A stretch of 64,000 nt of DNA, taken from Streptomyces sp. TSRI0281 (GTDB lineage Bacteria; Actinomycetota; Actinomycetes; Streptomycetales; Streptomycetaceae). Both the position numbers and the translations under genes were made by a program. Location: assembly GCF_001905125.1 (NCBI RefSeq), contig NZ_LWLE01000012.1, positions 314,759 to 378,758 of the forward strand, in the 5' to 3' direction. Shown piece by piece: positions 41,184-50,218 of this stretch. The notes under the pieces were generated by a model. The model did no database searches, was not told the origin of the DNA, and saw only the letters and a list, made by a program, of their open reading frames with translations. Numbering within the stretch: position 1 is the stretch's first letter; every line of letters starts with the position of its first letter.

Positions 41184-42788
41184 TCATGGACCAGGTGGCC
41201 GCAGCCGCAACTGGAGCATGGCCTCGAACCGGGCCTCCGGGTCGCCGAGGTCGATGCCCGCCACCACGGCCAGCCGCTTGAGCCGGTACCGGAAGGTATT
41301 GGGGTGGATATGGACGGTGGCCGCGGCGGCGATCACATCACCGAACGTGCTCAGCCAGGCGTCCAGCGTCTCGGTGAGGGCGGTGTGGTGCTGCGCGTCG
41401 TAGGCGCGCAGCCGGACCACCGGACCGTCGGGAAGATCGTCCTCGGCGGCGATCCGGTCCGTCAGCTCCTCCAGCAGCGAGGCGGCGTAGACGTCCGAGA
41501 GCCGGGCCGCCCGGCGTGCCGAGCGCCCGGAGCAGAGCACCCGCAGCGCCCGGTCCGCGTCCGCGCGGGAACGCCGCAGCTCGGCCGGGCGCGCGGCGAG
41601 CCTGCCGACGCCTATGACGGCCGGGACCCGACCGCCGATGCGGCCCAGGAACGCCTCGGCCACCCGCAGCGCCTGCTCGTCCGAACTCGTCGGCAGAACC
41701 GCGTAACTGACACCGCCGAGCGAGGCCGCCGCCGTACGGGGGTGGATCGCCGACAGATGCAGGGCGAGGGCCTCCGCGACGCGCTCGCCCGCCGCCGCCC
41801 GGTCGGGCGCGGACGCCTCTCCGGTGACCGCCAGGGCCAGGACGCAGGCGGGCTGCACCGAAAGACCCAGCCGGATGGCGGCCTGGGGCGCGTGCGGGCC
41901 GCCCTCCAGCACGGTGGCGAGCAGATCCGCGCGCAGCCGGCGCTCGACGTCCTCGCCCGTCCGCTGCCGCAGCAGATGCAGGGCCGCCACCTTCGCGGCC
42001 TCGTGCAGGGACTGCGTACGGTCCTCGCTCAGCGGGCCGTCGACGACGACCCAGATCGAACCGAGGATCTCACCGCCCGCCCGGACGGCGATCGCGACCC
42101 GGGGCTTGGCGGAGATGCCCTCCACGAAGACCGGACCCTCGTTGCGGTACAGGGCGTGGAAGGCGCCGCGCTCCTCCAGCGCCCGCAGCTTCTCCGCGGG
42201 CACCTGACGGTCCAGGACGGTCGCGATCCTGGCTTCGTCGCCCTCGTCCTGCCGACTGGAGAAGGCCAGCACCCGCCCGTTGCGGTCCTCCACGGTGACC
42301 GGGCCGTCCAGGAGCCCGGCCGTCGCGTTGGCCAGGGCGAACAGATCCCCGGCCAGCGGCTCACCGCCGTCGGCCTCGTCGGGACCGCCCACCGTGCCCA
42401 ATTCGTCGACGGCGAGCAGCGACCGCAGCAGCGCCGCCACCTGCGCCCAGGACGCGCCCGGGGTCAGGCCCAGCACGGTGAGGCCGGTGCGCGAGGCCGC
42501 CTCGGACACCGGCCCCTCCACCGGGACCGGCGACCGGACCACCACGGCCGCCGCGCCGAGACCGGCGGCACGGTCGAGGAGGGCGGCGACCTGCTCGGCG
42601 CCGTACACCCCGACGCCGAGCACCACCGCACCCGGCAGCCGGGCCGGCTCGTCCAACGGGTCCTGGATCAGCACCCCGGTCACGGCACGGGCCGGATCCG
42701 CCTCCCCGGCCACCACCTCGATCAGCGTCGTTCCCAGATCCGTGAGTATCCGGCCGAGTACGGCCCGCGGTTGCTCCGTCATCGTCAC
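41184..42788 (-). CDS. PucR-family transcriptional regulator
   Basis: 534 residues. An N-terminal PucR-type ligand domain (~1-140) and a GAF-like/GGDEF-like centre precede the C-terminal helix-turn-helix (AAAATVHIHPNTFRYRLKRL, ~485-505), typical of PucR/CdaR regulators of purine or amino-compound catabolism. GTG at 42788 overlaps the stop of the serine hydrolase gene (GTGA); an ATG at 42782 is the alternative, and no clear ribosome site precedes either. It is the last gene of the leftward operon starting at 55551. This suggests it senses a product of the pathway and controls the operon. Confidence 0.88.
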   Translation of the reverse strand: MTMTEQPRAVLGRILTDLGTTLIEVVAGEADPARAVTGVLIQDPLDEPARLPGAVVLGVGVYGAEQVAALLDRAAGLGAAAVVVRSPVPVEGPVSEAASRTGLTVLGLTPGASWAQVAALLRSLLAVDELGTVGGPDEADGGEPLAGDLFALANATAGLLDGPVTVEDRNGRVLAFSSRQDEGDEARIATVLDRQVPAEKLRALEERGAFHALYRNEGPVFVEGISAKPRVAIAVRAGGEILGSIWVVVDGPLSEDRTQSLHEAAKVAALHLLRQRTGEDVERRLRADLLATVLEGGPHAPQAAIRLGLSVQPACVLALAVTGEASAPDRAAAGERVAEALALHLSAIHPRTAAASLGGVSYAVLPTSSDEQALRVAEAFLGRIGGRVPAVIGVGRLAARPAELRRSRADADRALRVLCSGRSARRAARLSDVYAASLLEELTDRIAAEDDLPDGPVVRLRAYDAQHHTALTETLDAWLSTFGDVIAAAATVHIHPNTFRYRLKRLAVVAGIDLGDPEARFEAMLQLRLRPPGP

Positions 42789-43711
42789 AAACTAAGGGAT
42801 CGGAGTTCGTCCACGGCCAGTCGCGCCACCTGCCCGATCACCCGGTCCGCCCGGGGATTGCGCAGGTCGGGGGTGTCGGACCGGGTGAAGACGGCCACCG
42901 CCCAGCGCCCGCCGCCCGGATGTTCGATCACCCCGGCCTCATTGCGCCAGCCCGGCAGCGTCCCGGTCTTCGCGGCCAGGCGGTAGCTGTCGTCGAACCC
43001 GGAGCCGAGCCGGTGCGGCCAGATCTGCTGGGCCATCACGGCCCGTACCTCGGCACAGGCGACCGCGGAACCGGCCTCGTCACGCCAGATACGGGCGAGC
43101 AGTTCGGCGGTCTCCCGGGCCGTGGAGCGGGTGGTGAGCTCCGGCACGCACACCGAGAGCTCCATGATCCGCTCCGGCCCCAGCGCCGCCAGCTTCGTGT
43201 GCGCCTCGGCCTCGGTGGACGCACCGAGGTCCGCGAGGAGTGAGCTGATCAGTTCGAGACAGCCGCCGATCAGATGGGTGTGCTCCAGGCCGAGTTCACG
43301 GAGCAGGCCATTGACCGTGTCGAGACCGACCCGGGCCAGCACCACATCGGTGGCGGCGTTGTCGCTCATCGTCAGCATCAGGTGGACGAGGTCGCGCAGA
43401 CTCATCTCGATCGGGTCGGCGCAGCCGGACGTGCCGATTCCACCGTCCCGGTACCGTGCGTCCACCGCGAGACGCTCGGTCCGCTCCAGCCGCCCGGCGG
43501 CGGCCTCACGGGCGTAGGCGAGGGCGACCGGGATCTTGAACACCGAGGCGAGAACGACCGGTTCGTCCGCCGAGACGCCGATCGTGCGGTCCCCGTCGAT
43601 CTCGCGGGCGAGGAAGAATCCCTCGACCCCGGCTTCGTCGAACGCCGCCCGGATCCTTGCCTCGGCGGTGGCGGTCGGTATTCCTGTCGTACCCGGGCGG
43701 ATCGTGGTCAT
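42785..43711 (-). CDS. Class A beta-lactamase-fold serine hydrolase, cytoplasmic
   Basis: 308 residues. Catalytic motifs are SVFK (Ser56-Lys59), SDN (MSDN, ~118) and KTG (AAKTGT, ~238), the full set of class A beta-lactamases. A clear signal peptide is absent, so it should act inside the cell, unlike resistance enzymes. It probably hydrolyses an amide or peptide within this salvage pathway. The ATG at 43711 overlaps the preceding stop (ATGA); an in-frame ATG at 43723 adds four residues. Calling it a beta-lactam resistance gene would be unsupported. Confidence 0.83.
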   Translation of the reverse strand: MTTIRPGTTGIPTATAEARIRAAFDEAGVEGFFLAREIDGDRTIGVSADEPVVLASVFKIPVALAYAREAAAGRLERTERLAVDARYRDGGIGTSGCADPIEMSLRDLVHLMLTMSDNAATDVVLARVGLDTVNGLLRELGLEHTHLIGGCLELISSLLADLGASTEAEAHTKLAALGPERIMELSVCVPELTTRSTARETAELLARIWRDEAGSAVACAEVRAVMAQQIWPHRLGSGFDDSYRLAAKTGTLPGWRNEAGVIEHPGGGRWAVAVFTRSDTPDLRNPRADRVIGQVARLAVDELRSLSL

Positions 43712-44814
43712 CGGCTGATCCATTCCGTCGATTCGGTGACCTCGGCCAGTCGGCCGGGGATGGGGGAGAGCCCGAGCCCCGGCCCCCGGGGCACATCGAG
43801 GTGGCCGTCATCGAGGACGAACGGCTCGGTGATGTCGGTGCGGTAGTACCGGTCGGAGGCCGAGGTGTCGCCGGGCAGGGTGAACCCGGGCAGCGCGGCG
43901 AGGGCGACGTTGGCGGCCCTGCCCAGCCCGGTCTCCAGCATGCCGCCGCACCAGACCGGGACGCCGTGCGCGGCGCACACGTCGTGGATCCGCCGCGCCT
44001 CCAGATAGCCGCCCACCCGGCCCGGTTTGATGTTGACGACCGAACAGGCACCCATCGCGATCGCGTCCGCCGCCGACCGGGCGGAGACGATGGACTCGTC
44101 CAGACAGATCGGGGTCCGCACCCGCCGCGCCAGTGCGGCGTGGCCCCGGATGTCCTCCTCGTCCAGCGGCTGTTCGATCAGCAGCAGACCGTACGGGTCC
44201 AGCCGGGCCAGCTGCCCGGCGTCCGCGAGGGTGTAGGCGGTGTTGGCGTCCACCTGGAGCGCCACATCGTCGCCGAAGCGCTCGCGGACGGCCCGCACGG
44301 GTGCCACGTCCCAGCCGGGCTGGATCTTCAGCTTGATCCGCCGGTATCCCTCGGCCAGATAGCCGTCGACCGCGTCGAGCAGGGCGGGGACGGAGTCCAT
44401 GATGCCGACCGACACCCCGGCCGGCACCCGCTCGGCCGTCGCCCCCAGCCACTGGCCCATCGACAGCTCGTGGGCGCGCAGCCAGGCGTCGAGCACGGCC
44501 GTCTCCAGTGCCGCCTTGGCCATCCGGTGGCCCTTGAAAGCGGCCAGCGCCGGGGCGACCGCCCATGGATCGAGGGCGGGCAGTGCGCCGAGCGCGGGCA
44601 CCAGATGGCTGCGCAGGACGTCCACCGCCGCCGCCGTGTACTCCGAGGAGTACAGCGGGTCGGCCATGGTGACGCACTCCCCGTACCCCTCGTGGTGCTC
44701 GGTCTCGACCCTGACCAGCAGGATCTCCCGGGAGGTCAGGGTGGCGAACGAGGTCCGGAACGGTGCCACCAGGGGCATCGCGATCCGGCGCAGTTCCACA
44801 CCGACGAGCTTCAT
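43708..44814 (-). CDS. N-succinylamino-acid racemase-type enolase-superfamily enzyme
   Basis: 368 residues. The active site is complete: KxK with Lys161 and Lys163, metal ligands Asp189 (VDANTAY), Glu214 (IEQPLD) and Asp239 (CLDESI), and the second base Lys263 (NIKPGRVGG). This is the MenC/NSAR branch of the enolase superfamily (o-succinylbenzoate synthase, N-succinylamino-acid racemase). No menaquinone gene is nearby, and the flanking GNAT and M20 genes point to NSAR function: racemising N-succinyl-D-amino acids. ATG at 44814 overlaps the GNAT stop. Confidence 0.87.
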   Translation of the reverse strand: MKLVGVELRRIAMPLVAPFRTSFATLTSREILLVRVETEHHEGYGECVTMADPLYSSEYTAAAVDVLRSHLVPALGALPALDPWAVAPALAAFKGHRMAKAALETAVLDAWLRAHELSMGQWLGATAERVPAGVSVGIMDSVPALLDAVDGYLAEGYRRIKLKIQPGWDVAPVRAVRERFGDDVALQVDANTAYTLADAGQLARLDPYGLLLIEQPLDEEDIRGHAALARRVRTPICLDESIVSARSAADAIAMGACSVVNIKPGRVGGYLEARRIHDVCAAHGVPVWCGGMLETGLGRAANVALAALPGFTLPGDTSASDRYYRTDITEPFVLDDGHLDVPRGPGLGLSPIPGRLAEVTESTEWISR

Positions 44815-45668
44815 GCCGTTCTCTCCTGACGCTTGTCGATCACATACCAGCCGTCCCGGGTGAATCCGGTGACGGCGTGTCCCTGCTCCATCAGCCCACC
44901 GAGGACCTCGCGCAGCGCGTACCGCCACTCGCGGGCCAGGGGCGGGTCGGTGCGGCGCAGCGTCTCGATGTCCGCCGGGATCCGCACCAGTACGGTGTCG
45001 CCGTCCAGGCGCCCGACGGCGGGACGGCCGTCGGGCTTGGCGTCCAGTCCGACCACGGTGCGGGCACCCGGGGTGTCGTACGTGACGACGAGGGGGGTGC
45101 CCGCGGCGGCCCTGACGGCGGATCCGCCGGTCAGCTCCCAGCGGACCAGCAGCCGGTCCGTCTCGGTACCGGCGTTCACCGCGTCGTGCATCGTGCCGTA
45201 GAAGTCGGCCAGATACTCGCTCGGCACCGCCCCCAGCTTCGCCAGGTTGAAGTAGGCGTTGCGGCTGACCAGCGGGTCGAACGTCCAGGTCACCGTCGTG
45301 ATGTCACGGGCCAGTGCCCAGGCCCGCTGGTGCAGTTTGACGGCGAACCCGACATTGCGGCCCCGGGCGCTGCCGTCCACCCCGGCGATGTGCGAGTGCA
45401 GCCCGGCGGTGGCCAGGAACCCCAGGCAGACCCCGGTCATCTCGCCGTCCCGGTGGACTCCCACCACATAGCTGCCGGAGTGGGCGAAGACGCGCAGCAG
45501 TTCCGGGGTGATCAGCGGGTTGCCGGGCTGGGGACGCCAGATCCGGTCCAGCAGCCCGCAGGCCGCCAGGATCTCGTCCGGATCGTGCAGCTCCGCGACG
45601 CTCACCCCCGCGTCGTGCGCCGCTCGTTCCGCGGCGGCCGCCGCGGCCACGACGTGCGTACTGTTCAC
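44811..45668 (-). CDS. GNAT acyltransferase, probable N-succinyltransferase of D-amino acids
   Basis: 285 residues, larger than an ordinary GNAT and of the group (COG3375-like) found beside NSAR genes. The acyl-CoA region includes LHSHIAGVDGSARGRNVGFA (~90-110), with ARGRNVG as the pyrophosphate-binding loop, and WTFDPLVSRNAYFNLAKLGA follows. In Geobacillus kaustophilus the corresponding enzyme succinylates D-amino acids before racemisation. Both ends are coupled by ATGA to the M20 gene and the racemase gene. The specificity is inferred from context. Confidence 0.83.
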   Translation of the reverse strand: MNSTHVVAAAAAAERAAHDAGVSVAELHDPDEILAACGLLDRIWRPQPGNPLITPELLRVFAHSGSYVVGVHRDGEMTGVCLGFLATAGLHSHIAGVDGSARGRNVGFAVKLHQRAWALARDITTVTWTFDPLVSRNAYFNLAKLGAVPSEYLADFYGTMHDAVNAGTETDRLLVRWELTGGSAVRAAAGTPLVVTYDTPGARTVVGLDAKPDGRPAVGRLDGDTVLVRIPADIETLRRTDPPLAREWRYALREVLGGLMEQGHAVTGFTRDGWYVIDKRQERTA

Positions 45669-46810
45669 GCTTCCACCCGGTCCGTCCCGGCCACCGGCTC
45701 ACGTACGAGCGAGGTCACCAGCGACGCCACCAGCGCCGCGCGACGGGGCAGTTCGGCGACGGTCACATGCTCGTCGTCGGCGTGCGCCCCACCGCCCACC
45801 GCCCCCAGCCCGTCCAGCGTGGGCGTACCCACTCCGGCCGTCAGATTGCCGTCGGAGCCGCCGCCGACCGCCACACCGCGCAGGGCCCCGAAGCCCAGGT
45901 CGGCGTAGAGGCTCCGGGCACGGGCGAACAGCTCCTGTGACGCGCTCGCCGGCAGCGGCGGCCGGTTCGGACCGCCAGACACCCGCAGCGAGGCGCCCGT
46001 GAGCACCGGCGCCAGCGCGCCCATCGCACGGTCCACCCGGGCCTGTTCGCCGAGGCTCTCCACCCGTACGTCGACCAGCAGCCGGGCCGCGTCGGGCACC
46101 GTGTTGCCGGTGGTGCCGGAGGAGGCCACGGTCGGGGTCACCGTGGTGCCGGTCGCCGGATCGGCGAGCGCCGACACCGCGAGCACCTGGTGCGCCAGCT
46201 CGGTGGTCGTATTGACGCCCCGCTCGGGTTCGAGACCGGCGTGCGCCGCGCGCCCGGCGATCCGCAGTTCGTAGCCGGACACCCCCTTGCGCGCCGTCTT
46301 CAGCGCCCCGCCCTCGCTCGCCTCCAGGACCAGCACCGCGCGTGTGCGGCGGGCCTCGGCCTCGATGAGGGTGCGCGAGTCCGGGGCGCCGATCTCCTCG
46401 TCGCCGGTGAGCAGCACCGATACGCCGTCCCGGTCGTCGAGCACGGACAGCGCGTGGAACAGCTGCACCACCCCGGCCTTCATGTCGAAACAGCCGGGCC
46501 CCGTCAGCCGGCCCCCGGTCACCGCGAAGGGGTGCCCGGCCAGGGAGCCCACCGGCCAGACCGTGTCGAAGTGGCCCAGCAGCAGCACCCGGTCACCGGA
46601 GCCGAAGCGCCAGCGCAGGGCGGGACTCCCCGGCGTGTCGAGCCACTCCGGCGCGGCACCCGTCAGCCGGGTGCCGAGTGCGGCGACGACCCGGGCGCAG
46701 GCCGTGACGGCGGCCCGGTCCTTGCTGGGCGACTCGGCCAGCACCAGCTCCTCGATGCCCGCCAGCAGGTCCGGCAGACCCGCTTCCAGCGCGGTGGCGA
46801 ACGCGGGCAC
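45665..46810 (-). CDS. M20-family amidohydrolase, probable N-succinyl-L-amino-acid desuccinylase
   Basis: 381 residues. Metal motifs of M20 peptidases are present: HFDTVWP with the first zinc histidine, CFDMKAG with the bridging Asp, GDEEIG with the catalytic Glu, and a late HADDEH. The nearest functional match by layout is glutamate carboxypeptidase/N-acyl-amino-acid deacylase. In the NSAR pathway this step releases the free L-amino acid. I prefer the GTG at 46810, one base after the upstream stop; a GTG at 46840 would overlap the upstream gene by 29 bases. Its stop overlaps the GNAT start. Confidence 0.85.
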   Translation of the reverse strand: MPAFATALEAGLPDLLAGIEELVLAESPSKDRAAVTACARVVAALGTRLTGAAPEWLDTPGSPALRWRFGSGDRVLLLGHFDTVWPVGSLAGHPFAVTGGRLTGPGCFDMKAGVVQLFHALSVLDDRDGVSVLLTGDEEIGAPDSRTLIEAEARRTRAVLVLEASEGGALKTARKGVSGYELRIAGRAAHAGLEPERGVNTTTELAHQVLAVSALADPATGTTVTPTVASSGTTGNTVPDAARLLVDVRVESLGEQARVDRAMGALAPVLTGASLRVSGGPNRPPLPASASQELFARARSLYADLGFGALRGVAVGGGSDGNLTAGVGTPTLDGLGAVGGGAHADDEHVTVAELPRRAALVASLVTSLVREPVAGTDRVEA

Positions 46811-46811
46811 G

Positions 46812-48230
46812 TCAGAGGGCCTTCGGGGTGGCGCGGGCACCGTGGTGCAGATAGGGAGTGCCGTCGGCGAGCGTATAGAACACGACCGGCAACCAGGGGG
46901 TGAACCCGGGCCGGCGCAGCACGAAGAGACCCGGCCCGACCGGGTGCAGCTCGTACTCCTTGTCGGGCTCCGCGGTCAGCCCGGCCAGCGGCCCCGTCAC
47001 CTTGTCGAGCATCACCAGAGCGCCGTCCCGCTCCACGACCTCCATCCGGCTGGAGATCCGCTCGTACACCCCGACGTACTCGGCCGGGTCGAACGCGACC
47101 GGCTCCTTCGCGGGCTGGAGCGTTGCGCGCATCGTCACCCCGGCCAGCTCGCGGGCGATCTCCGAGAACACCTCCAGATACAGGCCCATGGTGTCGCCGC
47201 CGTTGGTGAGCAGGCAGATCGCGAGGTCGGCCCCCGGCAGCACCCGCAGGAACGCGCTCTGGCCGATGGTCCCGCCGTCGTGGCCGTACACCGGCTGTCC
47301 GTCCCAGGTGTCGAGAATCCAGCCCAGCCCCCAGGAATGCCCCAGCATGTTCGCGTCGGGGACCTTCACCTGCGGGCTCTGCATGGCGGTGGTGCTCTCG
47401 GCCGAGACGATCCTGGTGCCGTTCCCGGTGACACCGCCGTCGAGGTGCATCCGGGCGAAGGCGAGGACCTCACGCGGCGTCGAGCAGATCAGCCCGGCCG
47501 GTCCGGCCGACCGCATCAGGCCCCACTGCGGGGCGAGCGCCGGGGGCTCGCCCGGGTGTCCGGCGGCGGCGCGGTGGAGCAGCGCCTCCTCCGGCAGGGT
47601 GACCGTACGGGTCAGGCCGAGCGGCCGGTACAGGCGCTCACGCATCAGCTCGTCCCACTGGACGCCGGTGACATGCTCCAGCACCCGGCCGAGCAGGGTG
47701 AAGCCCGCGTTGCAGTACGACATGGTGGCGCCCAGCGGGTGGTTGGCGGCGACATCGGCCAGCAGCGCGGTGAACTTCTCCAGGCAGTCGTCGCCCCGGC
47801 CGGTGTCGGCGAAGAAGTCGCCGTCGATGCCGCTGGTGTGCGTCAGGAGATGGCGGAGCGTCACTCCCTGGGTCAAATCGTCATTGACGAGACGCAGTTC
47901 GGGGAGCACGGAGACGATGGGGGCGTCCAGTTCGAGCAGCCCCTCGTCGACCAGGGCCATGGCCACCGTGGTGGTCCATACCTTGGAGATCGAGCCGATC
48001 TGGAACAGGGTGTCGGTCGTCGCCGCGATCCCGGCCTCCATGTTGGCCAGGCCGGTGGACGCCTCGATCGTCACCTCGCCCCGGTGCAGGACGGCGAGGC
48101 TCGCGCCGGGCACCCGGTAGCGGGCGGCGAGCTCGGTGAGGCGGGCTGCCCAGTGGGCGGTCAGCTCGGCGGACAGGCCCGGGGGCAGCTCGGCGGACGG
48201 GTCGGTGGACGGGACGGCGGTGTCGGTCAT
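46812..48230 (-). CDS. Class C beta-lactamase-fold serine hydrolase (D-aminopeptidase/esterase-like)
   Basis: 472 residues. SISK (Ser80-Lys83) and MSYCNAG (Tyr-x-Asn) are the class C / DD-peptidase motifs, and GHDGGTIG supplies the third box. A C-terminal ~100-residue barrel (~365-472) follows, as in D-aminopeptidases and related esterases. No signal peptide, so it is probably cytoplasmic. Family members cut D-amino-acid amides and peptides, which fits the operon. Start ATG 48230 has AGGAG seven bases ahead; an ATG at 48254 with its own GGAG is almost as good. Confidence 0.85.
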   Translation of the reverse strand: MTDTAVPSTDPSAELPPGLSAELTAHWAARLTELAARYRVPGASLAVLHRGEVTIEASTGLANMEAGIAATTDTLFQIGSISKVWTTTVAMALVDEGLLELDAPIVSVLPELRLVNDDLTQGVTLRHLLTHTSGIDGDFFADTGRGDDCLEKFTALLADVAANHPLGATMSYCNAGFTLLGRVLEHVTGVQWDELMRERLYRPLGLTRTVTLPEEALLHRAAAGHPGEPPALAPQWGLMRSAGPAGLICSTPREVLAFARMHLDGGVTGNGTRIVSAESTTAMQSPQVKVPDANMLGHSWGLGWILDTWDGQPVYGHDGGTIGQSAFLRVLPGADLAICLLTNGGDTMGLYLEVFSEIARELAGVTMRATLQPAKEPVAFDPAEYVGVYERISSRMEVVERDGALVMLDKVTGPLAGLTAEPDKEYELHPVGPGLFVLRRPGFTPWLPVVFYTLADGTPYLHHGARATPKAL

Positions 48231-48277
48231 GTTCGGCTCCTGATTCGTGGTCATGGTCGGCTCCGGCTTCGTTGTGT

Positions 48278-50218
48278 TCAGCGGTCGGTGTGAGTGGTGA
48301 CCCAGTCGACGAGGCGCCGGGAGTAGTCCTCCCGGTGCGAGGGCCGGCCGTTGAGGATGAACAGGTGCGAGCAGCCCGGGTACAGCACCAGCCGGACCGG
48401 CACGCCCCGGGTGCGCAGCGCGTGGAACCACTGCTCGGCCTGGCCGACCGGGCAGCAGTCGTCCGCGCCGCCGTGCAGGATCAGCGTGGGCGCGCGGACC
48501 GCGTCCACATGGCTGAGCGGGGAGAGTGCCGTCAGCCGGTCCCGGTCACCGATCTCGTGACCGGCGATCAGATGTCCCTCCTCGGACGTCCCGGCCAGGC
48601 TCGTCAGGTCGGCGACCACGCCCCCCGGTACGACGGCGGCGAAGAGATCGCTGCGGGCGGAGAGCCAGCAGGTCAGATAGCCGCCGTAGCTGTAGCCGGT
48701 GAGCGCGATCCGGGCCGGGTCGACGAGCCCCTCGTCGACGAGGGCGGCGATCGGTTCGAGGATGTCCTGCTCGTCCGCCTCGCCCCAGGCGCCCACGGCG
48801 GCCCGGTAGAAGGACTCGCCGTAGCCGTCGCTGCCGCGCACGTTCAGCGTCAGGACGGTCCAGCCCCGCGAGACCAGCTCCTGGTGGTAGAGGTGGGCCG
48901 GGTCGGCGTGCGGCGCCCAGGCGTTGTGCGGTCCGCCGTGCACGTCCACCAGCAGGGGGCCGCCCGGGGCGGTGCCCGGAGCGCGGGTGATCATCCCGTG
49001 CACGACGGTGCCGTCCGAGACGGTGAACTCCCGTTCGGTGAACGGGTGGAGGGCGACGTCGGGCAGCGACCGCGCCATGTGCGCGGTCAGCCACGCGGGC
49101 TGTCGTCCGGTGCTCGGGCCGCCCGGCCGCCCGGACCCCGCGTCAGCCAGGTCGAGCAGCGCGATCTCGGCGAAACTCGACGTGTCGGAGACGACCAGCG
49201 CGGCCCGGCCCGCCTCGGCGGCGACCGAACAGCCGCTGACCCCCTGACCGGCGGGCAGCGCGAACTCGCCGATCCCGGAAGCGTCGACGCGGTAGAGCCG
49301 GGTGGCCCCCCGGTCGCGGGCGCAGAACACGATGCCGTCGCCGTGGAACTGCGGCAGCGCTCCCGGGTATCCGGGCCCTCCGGGCAGGACGTTACGGTCC
49401 AGAGGGGCGCTGAGCGACACCGGAGCGGCTCCGTCGAGGGGCTGGCGCAGCAGCTCCAGATGGCCGACCCCCGTGCCGGTCCGCCCCACGACGAGCAGCG
49501 CGTTCCCGTCGGGGTACCAGCTCACCGGGCCGGCCACCCCCGTGGACGGACCGACCCGCACGGGTGCGGGCACGGCGGCCCCGACCTCGACGACATGAGC
49601 CGCCGAGGTCCCGGTGACATCCGCGTCCGGCCCGGTCTGCGCCGGATAGGCGAGCCGTGTGCCGTCGGGCGACCAGGCGGGCGGGCCCGCGTGCCGGTCG
49701 CCGTCCGTGAGCTGCCGGACCTCGCCGGACTCCACCTCCACCACGAACAGCTGGGTGCGGACCGCGCCGAGCAGACCCGCCCCGTCCACCTTCCAGCCGA
49801 GGCCGTCGATGACCACCGGGGCGGTGTCCTCGCGGCGCGATCCCGGCCCCGCGAACGCGATCCGCGAGCCGTCCGGGCTCCACACCGGCACCCCCGCCCC
49901 CGCCGGACACCGGGCAGGCGTGGTCAGCGGCGCCGCCTCGCCCCCGTCCGCGGGCAGCAGATGCACCTGCCCCGCGCGCAGGAACGCCAGCCGCGTGCCG
50001 TCCGGGGACCAGCGCGGCGCGGCGTCCGAGGGACCCCGGGTGAGCCGGCGGGCCGGGCCGTCCGTACCGCGGACCTCCCAGATCGAGGTCACCGCACAGT
50101 CCCGCTCGGCGTCCTGGGTGGTCAGCGTGTACGCGACGCGTTCGCCGTCGGGGGACAACGACGGATCACAGGGGATCTCGAACCGGTACACATCGTCGAT
50201 CCTCAGCGCTCTGGTCAT
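48278..50218 (-). CDS. S9-family serine peptidase (acylaminoacyl/dipeptidyl peptidase type)
   Basis: 646 residues. The N-terminal ~380 residues form a WD40-like beta-propeller with repeated SPDG motifs. The C-terminal ~260 are the alpha/beta-hydrolase domain with DVHGGPHNAW, the nucleophile GYSYGGY, Asp in GGADDCCP and His in GCSHLF. Prolyl-oligopeptidase-like enzymes cut short peptides that fit inside the propeller. No signal peptide is seen, so it would digest peptides taken up by the adjacent transporter. The ATG at 50218 overlaps the ATPase stop. Confidence 0.88.
   Translation of the reverse strand: MTRALRIDDVYRFEIPCDPSLSPDGERVAYTLTTQDAERDCAVTSIWEVRGTDGPARRLTRGPSDAAPRWSPDGTRLAFLRAGQVHLLPADGGEAAPLTTPARCPAGAGVPVWSPDGSRIAFAGPGSRREDTAPVVIDGLGWKVDGAGLLGAVRTQLFVVEVESGEVRQLTDGDRHAGPPAWSPDGTRLAYPAQTGPDADVTGTSAAHVVEVGAAVPAPVRVGPSTGVAGPVSWYPDGNALLVVGRTGTGVGHLELLRQPLDGAAPVSLSAPLDRNVLPGGPGYPGALPQFHGDGIVFCARDRGATRLYRVDASGIGEFALPAGQGVSGCSVAAEAGRAALVVSDTSSFAEIALLDLADAGSGRPGGPSTGRQPAWLTAHMARSLPDVALHPFTEREFTVSDGTVVHGMITRAPGTAPGGPLLVDVHGGPHNAWAPHADPAHLYHQELVSRGWTVLTLNVRGSDGYGESFYRAAVGAWGEADEQDILEPIAALVDEGLVDPARIALTGYSYGGYLTCWLSARSDLFAAVVPGGVVADLTSLAGTSEEGHLIAGHEIGDRDRLTALSPLSHVDAVRAPTLILHGGADDCCPVGQAEQWFHALRTRGVPVRLVLYPGCSHLFILNGRPSHREDYSRRLVDWVTTHTDR

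Noticed and set aside
43708..44814. Menaquinone o-succinylbenzoate synthase (MenC)
   Set aside because: It shares the fold and residues, but no other menaquinone gene is nearby, and it is flanked by the GNAT and M20 genes of the racemase pathway.
42785..48230. Beta-lactam resistance genes
   Set aside because: Both proteins lack export signals and sit in a peptide catabolism operon. The fold alone does not show resistance.
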